DNA of 15,473 nucleotides from the NCBI GenBank assembly GCA_947463105.1, contig CANHSD010000044.1:1-15473 (forward strand). Reading direction: 5' to 3'. The notes under the pieces are model-generated. The model ran no database searches and was not told where the DNA came from. It was given only the letters and a program-made list of their open reading frames with translations. A program made the position numbers and the translations under genes. This document shows, piece by piece, positions 6,564 to 14,455 of this stretch. This DNA comes from Chitinophagaceae bacterium. GTDB taxonomy: Bacteria; Bacteroidota; Bacteroidia; Chitinophagales; Chitinophagaceae. The stretch's first letter is position 1, and every line of letters begins with the position of its first letter.

Positions 6564-7481
6564 ATGGCCATGAAAAGAATCAACAAATACCTGTCACTCA
6601 TCAAATTCTCCCATACCATTTTTGCCATGCCCTTTGCGCTGGTTGGCTTTTTCATGGGCATATTTTTTCTGGGGCAAAAAGAAGAAACAGGCAAAAAAGG
6701 CTTGGAGATTGTCGCTGATTATTTTTCATCCCATCTTAGCGTTTTTGTATTTGTCATCCTTTGCATGGTATTTGCGAGAAGCGCTGCCATGGCCTTTAAC
6801 AGGTACCTGGACAGGGAGTTTGATGCCAAGAATCCCCGCACCGCCATCCGTGAAATCCCAAAGGGGCTGATCAGTCCGGCCAGTGCTCTTCGTTTCACCA
6901 TCCTCAATTCATTGCTGTTCATGGTGGCCGCCTATATGATCAACTCCATTTGTTTTCTGCTCTCCCCTGTTGCCCTGCTGGTGATCCTGGGGTATAGTTA
7001 TACCAAAAGGTTTACCGCCCTCTGCCATATTGTTTTGGGCATTGGGCTTTCCCTGGCTCCAACAGGAGCCTTCATTGCAGTAACTCAAAGCATAGACCCG
7101 TCAATTGTTTTTCTTTCACTTGCCGTTATTGGTTGGGTCAGTGGATTCGATATTATCTATTCACTGCAAGATGAAGCTTTTGATAGCACAGAAGGACTGT
7201 CTTCCATTCCTGCCAAGCTGGGCAGGAAAAATGCTTTATTGGTTTCACGTTTGTTGCATGCATCTACCATCCTGCTCATCTTCAGCAGTGGGTATTTGTT
7301 TGGATTGAATTGGATTTTTGCAACCGGAGCTTCGCTTTTTTCAGGACTACTCATCTACCAGCAAAACATTGTCAAGGTGGATGACCTGAGCAGGGTGAAC
7401 ATCGCCTTCATGACAGCCAATGGGATTGCCAGCATGGCATTTGCCTTGTTCACGATCACAGACCTCATCTTTTTAAACTAG
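6564..7481 (+). CDS. UbiA-family prenyltransferase, MqnP-like or 4-hydroxybenzoate prenyltransferase-like
   Basis: A 305-residue integral membrane protein with about eight or nine hydrophobic helices. It has the two Asp-rich prenyl-diphosphate/Mg sites of the UbiA superfamily: NRYLDREFD at residues 79-87, followed by KNPRTAIREIPKG, and DIIYSLQDEAFD near residues 196-207. The N-R-x-x-D-x-x-x-D form with the R-x-I-P-x-G tail is that of the 'UbiA-other' group, which includes MqnP of the futalosine menaquinone pathway. UbiA and MenA are the alternatives. No other quinone gene is in view, so the substrate is inferred. It begins 27 bases after the methyltransferase; ruvX begins 3 bases after its stop, so co-transcription is likely. 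The third codon is an alternative ATG. Confidence 0.85.
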   Translation: MAMKRINKYLSLIKFSHTIFAMPFALVGFFMGIFFLGQKEETGKKGLEIVADYFSSHLSVFVFVILCMVFARSAAMAFNRYLDREFDAKNPRTAIREIPKGLISPASALRFTILNSLLFMVAAYMINSICFLLSPVALLVILGYSYTKRFTALCHIVLGIGLSLAPTGAFIAVTQSIDPSIVFLSLAVIGWVSGFDIIYSLQDEAFDSTEGLSSIPAKLGRKNALLVSRLLHASTILLIFSSGYLFGLNWIFATGASLFSGLLIYQQNIVKVDDLSRVNIAFMTANGIASMAFALFTITDLIFLN

Positions 7482-7484
7482 CCC

Positions 7485-7901
7485 ATGGCAAGAATCTTAG
7501 CATTGGATTATGGCAACAAAAGAACCGGGATAGCGGTCACCGATCCCATGAAGATTATTGCCACTGGTCTGACGACTGTTGACACGCAAAAACTTTTTGA
7601 ATTTTTAAAGGCCTATGTAGCCAAAGAACCTGTAGAAAGAATCCTGATTGGCGAACCCTATCAATTGGATGGAACGCCCACCCACTCCACTGAAGGAGCC
7701 AAGCATTGCATCAGGCGATTGAAAAATAGTTTCCCCGATATCCCGATTGAAACTGTTGATGAGAGCCATTCTTCCAAGATGGCATCAAGGGCGATGGTAG
7801 AAATGGGCATGAAGAAAAAAGACCGCCAGAAAAAAGGAATGATCGATGAGATTGCAGCCTGCCTCTTGTTGCAGGAGTACCTTGAAAGAAGCGAAGACTA
7901 A
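7485..7901 (+). CDS. ruvX: YqgF/RuvX RNase H-fold nuclease (pre-16S rRNA or Holliday-junction processing)
   Basis: A 138-residue protein of the expected size for YqgF/RuvX. It opens with ARILALDYGNKRTGIAVTDP, where D8 is the first catalytic acid. IGEPYQLDGT (55-64), the D-E pair D92/E93 in VDESHSS and the final Asp in IDEIAACLLLQ (D121) follow in the order expected for the RNase H fold. The E. coli homologue is implicated in pre-16S rRNA maturation, and the family was first named for resolvase activity. The start is fixed by the 3-base gap to the prenyltransferase stop. It ends 14 bases from the convergent deformylase. Confidence 0.92.
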   Translation: MARILALDYGNKRTGIAVTDPMKIIATGLTTVDTQKLFEFLKAYVAKEPVERILIGEPYQLDGTPTHSTEGAKHCIRRLKNSFPDIPIETVDESHSSKMASRAMVEMGMKKKDRQKKGMIDEIAACLLLQEYLERSED

Positions 7902-7915
7902 AGCCTCTTGCGGGA

Positions 7916-8497
7916 CTATTTTTTCGGAAGGATCATTTTATATCCTGATTTCACCCTGCCTGCACTGATATCGTCCAGTTTTTTCTTGAGCAATTTTCTC
8001 CTGATCAGTGAAATCTTGTCGATGAAAAGTTTTCCGTCAATATGGTCGTATTCATGCAGGATAACACGTGCATTAAGGCCCTTGAATGTTTCTGTTTTTT
8101 GAACGAAATTTTCGTCACTGTACTGGATGGTGACCGTGCTTTCACGGCTGACTTCTTCTCTAAAGCCTGGCAAACTCAGACAGCCTTCATCGCAAGACCA
8201 AGGCTTACCATCCAAGGAAGTAATATGGGCATTGATGAAGATGGCTTTTCTGCCTGTTTCACCCTCGAATTGCTTGCGCTCTTCTTCGTCGCTGTTGTTG
8301 TATACCTGCTCGGTATCGAAAACAAACAAGCGGATCGGCTTGTTGACCTGTGGAGCCGCCAAGCCCATGCCATGGGCATTGTACATGGTTTCCCACATGT
8401 CATCCAGTAATTTTTTCAGTTCAGGATACTCAGGAGTTATGTCAGTGCAGAGCTGACGCAGTACAGGATGCCCGTATGCTACAATAGGGAGAATCAT
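7916..8497 (-). CDS. def: peptide deformylase
   Basis: A 193-residue metalloenzyme that removes the formyl group from the N-terminal Met of new proteins in the cytoplasm. All three signature motifs are intact: motif 1 GMGLAAPQ (43-50), motif 2 EGCLSLP (104-110, metal ligand C106) and motif 3 HEYDHIDG (148-155, ligands H148 and H152, catalytic E149). The C-terminal tail is Lys-rich (RRKLLKKKLDD), as in many Bacteroidota homologues. It lies 20 bases after the phosphorylase stop but has its own -7 box TATATTTG ending 4 bases before its ATG, so it need not depend on the upstream gene. No formyltransferase gene is adjacent. Confidence 0.96.
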   Translation of the reverse strand: MILPIVAYGHPVLRQLCTDITPEYPELKKLLDDMWETMYNAHGMGLAAPQVNKPIRLFVFDTEQVYNNSDEEERKQFEGETGRKAIFINAHITSLDGKPWSCDEGCLSLPGFREEVSRESTVTIQYSDENFVQKTETFKGLNARVILHEYDHIDGKLFIDKISLIRRKLLKKKLDDISAGRVKSGYKMILPKK

Positions 8498-8501
8498 GTT
8501 G

Positions 8502-8509
8502 CAAATATA
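8502..8509 (-). promoter_or_regulatory. Bacteroidota -7 box (TATATTTG) for def
   Basis: On the minus strand TATATTTG fits TAnnTTTG and lies 4 bases before the def ATG (8497). The deformylase sequence has no other early Met, so a transcript from here would be leaderless. No clear -33 element is seen, and the site sits in the 20-base gap after the phosphorylase stop. Confidence 0.45.
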
Positions 8510-8517
8510 ATAAAGTA

Positions 8518-10179
8518 CTAGCCGTTATAGAGCAGGTCGTAATACTCAGCTGCCATCCTGTTGGAATCGAACTTGATCCGAACGTCCTTCATGCCGTTTT
8601 GTACAATCTGGCGCCAGGTATGCGGCGCTTCATAGTACAAGGGCAAAACCTCCTCTTTCAGGATCCTGTACAATTCATCAAGGTCGTATTGATCCTGGTC
8701 TTGGACATGCATATTTTCATAGTCCTGGGGAGGTACTACAAAACCATTGTTCCCATGGTTGACAAATTCCACAATCCATCCGTCATTGGTGGATACGTTG
8801 ACAGCTCCATTCATAGCGGCCGTCATGCCGCTTGTGCCTGATGCTTCACGCGGAACGCGGGGATTGTTGAGCCAAACGTCAGAAGCCTGCTTGAGGCGCT
8901 TGCTCAGGCCCAGTTCATAGCCTGTACAAACAGCCATGTTATGATAGGCCTTGCTCACATGAACAAGGTGATTGAACTCTGTAATGGCGGGATAATCCAC
9001 CGGATAAGGCTTTCCGGCCCAGATGATTTGCACCGGATATTTTGAATTGTTCAGCAATTCCTCAAATCTTTCCCTGTCGCGGGTAAGCAGGTCTGCACGC
9101 TTGTAGCCCGCAAAACGACGGGCCCAAACAATGGTAAAAACATCAGGGTCCATCAGTTTTCCTGTCTGGTCGGCAACTAAATCAAAGGCCCTTTTCTTCA
9201 GGTATCTTTTCCTGTCAATGAAGCGCTCGTCATTTTGCTCGTCCATGGAAAAATACAATTGCTTGTCTGCCCAGTACCGCCAGTTTTGAGAATTGGTGAT
9301 GTGGATGATCGGACAAACCCCTTCATGCTTGTTCCACATTTTTCGGCTCACATGACCATGCAATTCAGAAACGGCATTGGAAAGGCGGGCAAAGCGCAAA
9401 GCCACCAACGAGTGGTTGAATTGATCATCCTCCAATCCTGTGATTTCCCTCACCTTTTCAAGGGGCATCCCACAGAAATAAGACATCTTGTTGCAGAGGT
9501 AAATATCATGCTTTTCGTTGCCTGCCTCTTCAGGCGTATGGGTGGTGAACACCAGTTGCTTTTTCAATTCAGCGAGGTTTCCTCCGTTTTTATTGAGGAG
9601 ATAAAAAGCTGCAGAGATGGCATGCGCCTCATTGAGGTGGTATACATCGGGCTTGAACCCCAACTCATCCACCAGTTTGGCTCCACCTACACCCAACAGA
9701 ATGAACTGGGCAACCTTGGTGGCCACATTAGCGTCATATAGCCTGTGGGTAATGGTTTGAGAGACGTAATCATTTTCCGGACAATCGGTACTCAACAAGA
9801 AAAGCGGTGCCGATTTGAAGGTTTCAGGATTGAGGTAAAGCACTTTTACCCACACAGGCGCATCATGGATCATGATCTGAAACTTGATGCCGGTATCTTC
9901 AAGAAAATTATAGATTTTTTCATTCCACTGCACCTGCAAGGTCTGGTCCTGGTTACGGGCCTGATCGTAGTATCCATATTTCCAAAGGATTCCAATGCCA
10001 ATGAGGTTTTGGCGCAGTTCATAGGCACTTCTCAGGTGAGAACCGGAAAGAAATCCCAGTCCTCCGCTGTATATCTTCAAGGGCTGGTGAATGGCAAACT
10101 CCATGGAGAAATATGCCGCCTTTTTCTCGTATTGGGAATCTATTGAGTAGGGTAATTTGTAATGCTTGAAATTTGACAT
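8518..10179 (-). CDS. short-form alpha-glucan phosphorylase homologue (GT35) lacking the PLP lysine
   Basis: A 553-residue GT35 protein of the short alpha-glucan phosphorylase type. Visible landmarks: YFSMEFAIHQPLKIYSGGLG near the N-terminus, DVYHLNEAHAISA, TTHTPEEAGNEKHD, VSRKMW, and the phosphate-site segment ARRFAGYKRADLL (R354, R355, K360). In the cofactor motif, EASGTSGMTAAMNG, the residue that is normally the Schiff-base Lys (EASGTSGMK in related enzymes) is Thr453, codon ACG at 8821-8823. Known family members release glucose-1-phosphate from glycogen or maltodextrin using PLP; whether this one does so is open. The ORF extends upstream to 10254, but MSNFKHYKLPYSID at 10179 is the better start because the extra 25 residues do not resemble the family. 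The gene is divergent from the lipoprotein gene; no glycogen genes are adjacent. Confidence 0.85.
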   Translation of the reverse strand: MSNFKHYKLPYSIDSQYEKKAAYFSMEFAIHQPLKIYSGGLGFLSGSHLRSAYELRQNLIGIGILWKYGYYDQARNQDQTLQVQWNEKIYNFLEDTGIKFQIMIHDAPVWVKVLYLNPETFKSAPLFLLSTDCPENDYVSQTITHRLYDANVATKVAQFILLGVGGAKLVDELGFKPDVYHLNEAHAISAAFYLLNKNGGNLAELKKQLVFTTHTPEEAGNEKHDIYLCNKMSYFCGMPLEKVREITGLEDDQFNHSLVALRFARLSNAVSELHGHVSRKMWNKHEGVCPIIHITNSQNWRYWADKQLYFSMDEQNDERFIDRKRYLKKRAFDLVADQTGKLMDPDVFTIVWARRFAGYKRADLLTRDRERFEELLNNSKYPVQIIWAGKPYPVDYPAITEFNHLVHVSKAYHNMAVCTGYELGLSKRLKQASDVWLNNPRVPREASGTSGMTAAMNGAVNVSTNDGWIVEFVNHGNNGFVVPPQDYENMHVQDQDQYDLDELYRILKEEVLPLYYEAPHTWRQIVQNGMKDVRIKFDSNRMAAEYYDLLYNG

Positions 10180-10366
10180 GCCTGAACTGATTAATGAGCC
10201 CGCAAGATACCCCGTTTTTTTGGAATGAAAAGGTAATATGTATAAAGTACGCAATTATGCTGGATTCTATATTTTCAATAGGATTTTTCTAATGAATAAT
10301 TGATTATCAATTGTTTGCCAAAATATTTGCAAAAGATTTAGGATGTACTTAAATTGGCTCTAATTC
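10180..10366. promoter_or_regulatory. divergent intergenic region between phosphorylase and lipoprotein genes
   Basis: 187 AT-rich bases with no gene. A near-consensus minus-strand box (TATCTTGC, complement of about 10203-10210) could serve the phosphorylase gene. A single-base-centred palindrome lies at 10298-10312. I find no clear TAnnTTTG box for the plus-strand gene. Confidence 0.35.
10298..10312. promoter_or_regulatory. 15-bp palindrome, candidate operator
   Basis: AATTGAT and ATCAATT are perfect inverted arms around one central T. The site lies between two divergent genes, about 55 bases before the lipoprotein start. AT-rich palindromes arise by chance in such DNA, so the operator role is tentative. 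Confidence 0.3.
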
Positions 10367-11299
10367 ATGCATATGCAAAGATTAACAATCTGTGCGCTTC
10401 TCCTTGTTTTAATGGCCTCCTGCGGTAAAAAGGCCAAAGACATCAACGCAGATGAAGCTATTGAGACCACCGACTTCATTGAATCCTTTCCACTGCGTGA
10501 ACTACCCATTGTCTTTCAACAAAAAGACCTGAAAAAAATAGAATCTGACAGTTTTTTCATAAAAAACACAGTCGTTTTAACATTCCTGCCAGATAGTATT
10601 TTCAGGGCGGAATTTCCAAGAACAAAGGATGTTCGTTTTTACAGGAAAGGAAGGTACAAGGCCGAGGAATCTGGGGAAACCTACCTTTTCCTTTCAGCAG
10701 AAAAGAAAGACAAAAAGAACATTTACCTGCTTTGTTTTGATGCCAACAACGTATTCAAGGCCGCCATGCCCTTGGTTGAAAAAAACAACATTACGGGGAT
10801 CTCAACAGAAGGAGGTATCGATAAAAGGCTTACTGTCATCAAGACCAGGAATACTCAATCAAGGGATGGGAAAGCTTATTACAACAAGAGTGCCTATGTG
10901 TACAATACAGAGGGCCTGTTCACGCTTATCCTTACAGAAAGCAATGAGCCAGTTGAAGAAAAAACCGTCTACAACCCCATCGATACCTTGTCAAGAAAGG
11001 ATCCCCTTAGCGGCGATTATGAACAGGACAAGAAAAATTTTGTTTCGATCCGCGATGGTGGAAAGGCCGGTAAACTCCTGTTTTTTATCAATATTGAAAA
11101 ACCTGGCAATGGCTGCGATGGAAGTTTAAGGGGAGACATGACACAGGTAAAACCCCGGGTATACCATTATAATAAAGCTGATGACCATTGTCTATTGGAG
11201 TTCAGCTTTAATGGGAAGTCTGTTCAAGTCAGGGAATTGGAAGCCTGTGGAAATCACCGTGGTGTCAGGTGTTCTTTTGATGGACGATTCAGGAAATAA
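10367..11299 (+). CDS. lipoprotein of unknown function
   Basis: A 310-residue predicted lipoprotein. A short basic start and hydrophobic stretch end in the lipobox LMASC, with the lipidated Cys at residue 19, followed by GKKAKD. I recognise no domain in the rest. It is rich in charged residues and alternating hydrophobic/polar segments, which fits a beta-rich periplasmic or outer-membrane-attached protein. The C-terminal part contains three or four Cys (GNGCDGS, DDHCLLEF, LEACGNHRGVRCSF) that could form disulfides. It stands alone on the plus strand, divergent from the phosphorylase and convergent with lysA, so context gives no function. An in-frame ATG at 10373 is equally acceptable as start. 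Confidence 0.8.
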   Translation: MHMQRLTICALLLVLMASCGKKAKDINADEAIETTDFIESFPLRELPIVFQQKDLKKIESDSFFIKNTVVLTFLPDSIFRAEFPRTKDVRFYRKGRYKAEESGETYLFLSAEKKDKKNIYLLCFDANNVFKAAMPLVEKNNITGISTEGGIDKRLTVIKTRNTQSRDGKAYYNKSAYVYNTEGLFTLILTESNEPVEEKTVYNPIDTLSRKDPLSGDYEQDKKNFVSIRDGGKAGKLLFFINIEKPGNGCDGSLRGDMTQVKPRVYHYNKADDHCLLEFSFNGKSVQVRELEACGNHRGVRCSFDGRFRK

Positions 11300-11343
11300 T
11301 GAATCAACTGAACCCCATTATTTCTTGTGTCAATCTACAATGA

Positions 11344-11365
11344 CTATTGGGCATTAATCCAATAG
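11344..11365. terminator. possible hairpin between convergent lipoprotein and lysA genes
   Basis: CTATTGG (11344-11350) and CCAATAG (11359-11365) can pair as a 7-bp stem with an 8-base loop. The stem includes the lysA stop codon region (stop at 11354-11356). No T-run follows on either strand, so it is not a textbook intrinsic terminator. Confidence 0.25.
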
Positions 11366-12556
11366 AACGCCTTGCAAAATGTCTTCCAGGTTTTCTCTTC
11401 TGCGGATCAGTTTCATTGAATCGCCAGATACCAACACTTCGGCAGGACGACAGCGTGAGTTGAAACGCGAACTCATCTCAAAACCATAAGCCCCTGCATT
11501 GTTGAACAGAATAATGTCGTTGGGGCGAACCTCGTTGAGTTCTCTGTCCCAGGCAAAAGTGTCGGTTTCACAGATATTTCCAACAATGTTATAGGTCTTC
11601 AGCTCGCCTTCGGGATGGGATATATTTGTGATCTTGTGGTAGGCATCGTAGAACATGGGGCGAATGAGGTGATTGAAACCACTGTTTACCCCAACAAAAG
11701 TCCTTGAAGGCCCCTGCTTGATGATGTTCGCGCGAACCAAAAAATAGCCGGCCTGGCTGACCAGGAATTTCCCGGGTTCAAACCAAACCTGAAATTTCTT
11801 TCCGGTTGAATGTTGAAAGGCTTCAAAGGCATCGGCCAGTTTTTCCCCCAATGCCTCCATATCGGTTCCTACCTCATCTGGCTTGTAAGGAACCTTGAAA
11901 CCTCCACCCAAATCAATGATGGACAGGTCAGGAAAATACTGTGTCGTTTCAAGTACCAGCTCCAACCCTTTCACAAATACCTCCAGGTCCTTGATTTCAC
12001 TACCAGTATGGATGTGCAGGCCTTTTACAGACACCTTGGTGCGCTCCATCACATCCCTTATCTGCTGCACCTGCTCAATGGAAATCCCAAATTTGGAATC
12101 AACATGTCCGGTAGAAATCTTGATGTTTCCACCCGCCATGATGTGCGGATTCAGGCGGATAATGACCGGGTAACCATCACCAAAATGATGCCCAAATTCC
12201 TCCAACAGGGAAAGGTTGTCAATGTTGATGTTTACATGCAAGGCAGTTGCCTCCAGGTATTCATCAAAGGCCACACTGTTGGGTGTAAAGATGATGCGGT
12301 CTGCAGTGAAACCTGCTTTGAGGGCCAGCTGCACTTCATTGATGCTGACGCAATCAATCCCAGAACCCTGCTGCTCAAGGATTTTGAGGATGTTGACATT
12401 GGTCAGGGCCTTGCAGGCATAGAATATTTTTACATCCGATCGGCGAAATGCCTGTTTCAGGGATGCATATTGAATGTTGATTTGTGCCTCGTCATATAAA
12501 TAAAGCGGTGTACCATATTCGGCTGCGGCAGAGAGGAGTATATCGTTGGAGAGCAT
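11354..12556 (-). CDS. lysA: diaminopimelate decarboxylase
   Basis: A 400-residue fold-type III PLP enzyme that converts meso-diaminopimelate to L-lysine and CO2. Visible are the PLP-Lys in FYACKALTN (K49), LHIHTGSEI, the phosphate-binding LGGGFKVPY, EPGKFLVSQAGY, the active-site Cys in GNICETDTFA and the substrate/PLP segment GAYGFEMSSRFNSRCRPAEV. The open frame runs up to 12631 and would overlap scpB by 14 bases, but the added 25 residues are encoded by repeat-bearing intergenic DNA. MLSNDILLSAAAEYGTPLYL at 12556 is the family-like start. It follows scpB with a 61-base gap that holds an inverted repeat, so read-through from scpB may be modulated there. Confidence 0.95.
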   Translation of the reverse strand: MLSNDILLSAAAEYGTPLYLYDEAQINIQYASLKQAFRRSDVKIFYACKALTNVNILKILEQQGSGIDCVSINEVQLALKAGFTADRIIFTPNSVAFDEYLEATALHVNINIDNLSLLEEFGHHFGDGYPVIIRLNPHIMAGGNIKISTGHVDSKFGISIEQVQQIRDVMERTKVSVKGLHIHTGSEIKDLEVFVKGLELVLETTQYFPDLSIIDLGGGFKVPYKPDEVGTDMEALGEKLADAFEAFQHSTGKKFQVWFEPGKFLVSQAGYFLVRANIIKQGPSRTFVGVNSGFNHLIRPMFYDAYHKITNISHPEGELKTYNIVGNICETDTFAWDRELNEVRPNDIILFNNAGAYGFEMSSRFNSRCRPAEVLVSGDSMKLIRRRENLEDILQGVLLD

Positions 12557-12560
12557 GTGG

Positions 12561-12642
12561 TTGAGGAGGTTTAAGGGTTTGAAGTAAGGGTTTAGGGAGG
12601 TTGTAGTTAATGTCTTTCTAACCTCTCTCAACCTCCCTCAAC
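12561..12642. repeat. AACCTCC-type repeats and inverted repeat at the scpB end / lysA leader
   Basis: Three related units are seen: TTGAGGAGGTTTA (12561-12573), AGGGAGGTTG (12594-12603) and its exact complement CAACCTCCCT (12629-12638), the last within CTCAACCTCCCTCAAC (12627-12642). The 10-bp arms could form a stem with a 25-base loop between scpB and lysA. The 16-mer recurs inverted upstream of atpG at 14298-14313. The right arm lies inside the scpB coding region and supplies its last residues, LREVERG. Confidence 0.6.
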
Positions 12643-13286
12643 GTCTCTGAACCATTGGCCTGATCAGCAGTTATATTGTCCACCGTTGCGTCAGTCTCAA
12701 AATGTTCTGCATTCACAAGGGTTGGTGTAACGATTTGTTCTGCTAATACCTCACTGATTTTGGGAAGCTCTTCAGAAGAATTGATGCCAAAATAATCCAT
12801 GAAATGGCGAGAGGTTGAATAAATCAAGGGCTTGCCTACCATGGTTTCGTTGCGGCCGGAGATGATGATCAATTCCTTTTCCAACAATTTCTGGATGGAA
12901 TAATCGCAGTTGACTCCTCGGATCGCTTCTATCTCAGACTTGGTAATGGGCTGCTTGTAGGCAATGATGGCCAATGTTTCCAACGCTGCAGTAGACAGGC
13001 GTTTCAGGAACTTGTCTCCATTGAGTTGTGCAATGGTCTGGTGGTATTCCCTTTTGGTCAGGAACTGCCAGCCACCACCACTTTCCCTCAACTCAAAAGG
13101 AAAGAATTCAGCATTGTATTTTTCCTTTACCCCTTCGATAGAGGTTTCCACCTGATCAATCACAACCTTGTCATCCATAAAACCAAAGGCACTGTTCACC
13201 AGTTCAGTGATCTCAATGGCAGTAAGAGGTTTCTCACTGGCAAAAATCAGTGCTTCTACATGTGTGATAAGGTTGGCTATTTCCAT
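12618..13286 (-). CDS. scpB: segregation and condensation protein ScpB
   Basis: A 222-residue ScpB, the winged-helix subunit of the SMC-ScpAB condensin that organises and segregates the chromosome. The first winged helix covers about residues 8-90 (HVEALIFASEKPLTAIEITE, then WQFLTKREYHQTIAQL). The second carries the family's most conserved part, STAALETLAIIAYKQPITKS, then IRGVNCDYSIQKLLEKELI and GKPLIYSTSRHFMDYFGI. The tail after about residue 190 is low-conservation and ends in a sequence encoded by an intergenic-type repeat. scpA is not adjacent. The start at 13286 (MEIANLITHVEALIF) fits the family. lysA follows 61 bases downstream. A weak TACATTTA box lies at about 13332-13339. Confidence 0.94.
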   Translation of the reverse strand: MEIANLITHVEALIFASEKPLTAIEITELVNSAFGFMDDKVVIDQVETSIEGVKEKYNAEFFPFELRESGGGWQFLTKREYHQTIAQLNGDKFLKRLSTAALETLAIIAYKQPITKSEIEAIRGVNCDYSIQKLLEKELIIISGRNETMVGKPLIYSTSRHFMDYFGINSSEELPKISEVLAEQIVTPTLVNAEHFETDATVDNITADQANGSETLREVERG

Positions 13287-13354
13287 TGCTGAAGTAATGC
13301 TGTGCTGGCTTTCGGCCGTTTTGGTGGAGGTAAATGTAGTGTAAAAACCTGATT

Positions 13355-14242
<888 letters not shown>

Positions 14243-14261
14243 GTAAGGTTCAAATTTTGTG

Positions 14262-14291
14262 CAAAGTTACGAAAAGGTTTGCAATGTTCAA
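14262..14291 (-). promoter_or_regulatory. Bacteroidota-type promoter for atpG
   Basis: On the minus strand TTG (14291-14289) is followed after exactly 19 bases by TAACTTTG (14269-14262), which fits the TTG-N19-TAnnTTTG consensus. The box ends 19 bases before the atpG ATG. This is the best-matching promoter in the window and implies atpG is transcribed on its own. Confidence 0.6.
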
Positions 14292-14297
14292 GTGAGA

Positions 14298-14370
14298 GTT
14301 GAGGGAGGTTGAGCCTGCCAACCAGAGGTTGGTAAACCTGCAGAAGACAGGGGGAGGTTAATGAGGTTTT
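14298..14370. repeat. GGGAGGTT-type repeat cluster with hairpin upstream of atpG
   Basis: The cluster holds GTTGAGGGAGGTTGAG (14298-14313), GGGAGGTTAA (14352-14361) and GAGGTTTT (14363-14370). A hairpin TGCCAACC-AGA-GGTTGGTA lies between them (14316-14334; 6 perfect pairs plus a G-T and a T-A). The 16-mer is the exact reverse complement of 12627-12642 at the scpB end. The 213-base gap (14243-14455) has no gene. Confidence 0.55.
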
Positions 14371-14455
14371 CTTACAAGGCTGAGCCACGCCTCCTGTCAG
14401 CGTTTCGCTCGGTCAGTGAAATTCGTTCTGATCCGTATACTTTTATTTTATCACC

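Noticed and set aside
10180..10254. Upstream start for the phosphorylase gene
   Set aside because: The added residues do not match the family N-terminus, and the region looks like promoter DNA.
11810..12499. 229-codon plus-strand open frame within lysA
   Set aside because: It is antisense to a clear diaminopimelate decarboxylase and has no family resemblance.
12557..12631. Upstream start for lysA that overlaps scpB
   Set aside because: The extra 25 residues are encoded by the repeat-bearing gap and are not family-like; the ATG at 12556 gives the normal LysA N-terminus.
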